A stretch of DNA of 40,320 nucleotides from Grimontia marina (GTDB lineage: Bacteria > Pseudomonadota > Gammaproteobacteria > Enterobacterales > Vibrionaceae): NCBI RefSeq assembly GCF_900060185.1, contig NZ_FIZY01000044.1, forward strand, positions 1-40,320, read 5' to 3'. The notes below the pieces were generated by a model that worked only from the letters and a program-made list of their open reading frames with translations, did no database searches and had not been told where the DNA came from. The translations under genes were made by a program, and so were the position numbers. Below, piece by piece: positions 39,597-40,320 of the stretch (its first letter is position 1; every line of letters begins with the position of its first letter).

Positions 39597-40320
39597 TAGT
39601 AGATCTCAAAGATAAGAGAAACTCAGTCCGCTTTGTGCGATCTGATCAATCGCCAAACCGAAACATACCGACAAAAGGACTGAGTGATGGCCATCATAGC
39701 ACCGATACCTCGTGGCGAACGTCGTAGGATGAAAAAAGCGATACAGACTACCAAGGACAAGGATTATGCCCGCAGACTTATTGCTCTCATGCAACTCCAC
39801 GAAGGCAAAACGATTGTCGATGTCTGCCGTATTATCAGTGCAGCCCGCTCCTCAGTGGGTAGGTGGATTGACTGGTTTACTCAAGGTGGTATGGATGCCC
39901 TGCACGCTTTGCCTGTTGGCAGACCGCCAACGCTTCCCGTTAGCGAAATGTGTGCGATGCTGACTATTCTGGTTCAGTTTTCCCCGCAGGATTTCGGTTA
40001 TCAGCGAAGCCGCTGGAGTACAGAGCTTTTAACGATGCAGCTCAATGATGTATTCCAAAGTACAGTGGCGGCTTCTACGGTCAGGCGTTGGTTACCGAAA
40101 ATCGGGGTCGTCTGGCGTAGGGCGGCACCTACCCTCAATATTCGAGACCCTGACAAGGAAGAAAAGCTCGCTCAGATAAGTGAGGCGCTGGAGAAATGCA
40201 GTGTTGACCATCCGGTGTTTTATGAAGACGAAGTTGATATCGACCTTAACCCCAAAATTGGGGCTGACTGGACGGTAAAAGGCCAGCAGAAAAAAGTGGT
40301 CACACCGGGACAGAACTGCA
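39580..40320 (+). mobile_element. IS630-family element (right copy, 3' end beyond the window)
   Basis: It begins at a TA (39580-39581); the first 137 bp are identical, in inverse orientation, to bases 1-137 of the window. The leader contains ACTCAGTCC (39621-39629) / GGACTGAGT (39677-39685), an inverted repeat ending just before the transposase start at 39687, which could mask the ribosome site. The transposase runs off the right edge. Both copies point outward from the 39.4-kb interior. Confidence 0.9.
39687..40320 (+). CDS. IS630 family transposase (partial, 3' end outside window)
   Basis: 211 codons present, no stop before the edge. The N-terminal ~130 residues form a helix-turn-helix region (TIVDVCRIISAARSSVGRWI and a second part near STVRRWLPKIGVVWRR). 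The DDE catalytic domain begins with FYEDEVDIDLNPKIGADWTV, the first acidic pair typical of IS630/Tc1-mariner transposases (DExD...P..G..W). The remaining catalytic acids lie outside the window. Insertion at TA agrees with this family. Intactness of the full protein is unknown. Confidence 0.92.
   Translation, partial: MAIIAPIPRGERRRMKKAIQTTKDKDYARRLIALMQLHEGKTIVDVCRIISAARSSVGRWIDWFTQGGMDALHALPVGRPPTLPVSEMCAMLTILVQFSPQDFGYQRSRWSTELLTMQLNDVFQSTVAASTVRRWLPKIGVVWRRAAPTLNIRDPDKEEKLAQISEALEKCSVDHPVFYEDEVDIDLNPKIGADWTVKGQQKKVVTPGQNC

Noticed and set aside
1-40320. Composite transposon carrying the whole window
   Set aside because: The outer IS ends and target duplications are outside the window, and udp and similar genes look like ordinary chromosomal content.

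Overview
The window looks like chromosomal DNA of a marine gammaproteobacterium, most likely a member of the Vibrionaceae (Vibrio, Grimontia or Enterovibrio-like). The reasons are a close relative of the Vibrio VC1899 family, a VCA0849-type RTX adhesin, a Vibrio-style Fur box, and the general set of proteins. The genus is a guess. No tRNA, rRNA, CRISPR array or prophage module was found.

Layout. Both window edges lie inside copies of one IS630-family element. The left 137 bp and the right element are inverted copies, and the right copy cuts off a secreted-protein gene. From 0.4 to 2.1 kb there is a TetR-like regulator overlapping a small lipoprotein, then an outer-membrane barrel protein. From 2.1 to 10.2 kb there is a REC-cNMP-histidine kinase, a YdgA/DUF945 protein, a CBS-pair protein, a MATE exporter, a MITE-like folded repeat, an SLC13 anion symporter and a lone receiver protein that matches the kinase's own receiver residue for residue at the key positions. 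From 10.2 to 13.6 kb there is a ZntA-type metal ATPase behind a textbook MerR-family promoter, then uridine phosphorylase behind a CRP-like site. At 13.7-14.9 kb is a CARF-nuclease (Card1/Can2, VC1899 type) with no CRISPR system near it.

From 15.2 to 24.5 kb a single gene encodes a 3068-residue RTX adhesin. It has an N-terminal retention module with a LapG-type TAAG cleavage motif and two successive RTX/secretion modules at the C-terminus. It is followed by a glycerophosphodiester phosphodiesterase, Dps, an AT-rich gene for a secreted HExxH protein, a SPOUT RNA methyltransferase, a VOC protein, a lipoprotein/secreted hydrolase pair, an EptA/MCR-family phosphoethanolamine transferase and a divergent UvrB paralogue.

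From 35.5 to 37.7 kb are three genes of unknown function. From 39.1 back to 37.7 kb a minus-strand operon encodes a TPR-like protein, a His-rich signal-peptide membrane peptide, a nickel superoxide dismutase (His-Cys-X3-Cys hook) and its S26-type maturation protease, with a good Fur box upstream.

How the genes may work together (inference): metal and oxidative stress recur (Fur-controlled NiSOD, Dps, zinc/cadmium-type ATPase), as does surface biology (giant adhesin, EptA, barrel protein, secreted hydrolase and protease-like protein). The most original targets are the NiSOD operon with its two uncharacterised partners, the orphan CARF nuclease, the second UvrB, the secreted zincin-like protein and the cloverleaf MITE-like repeat.
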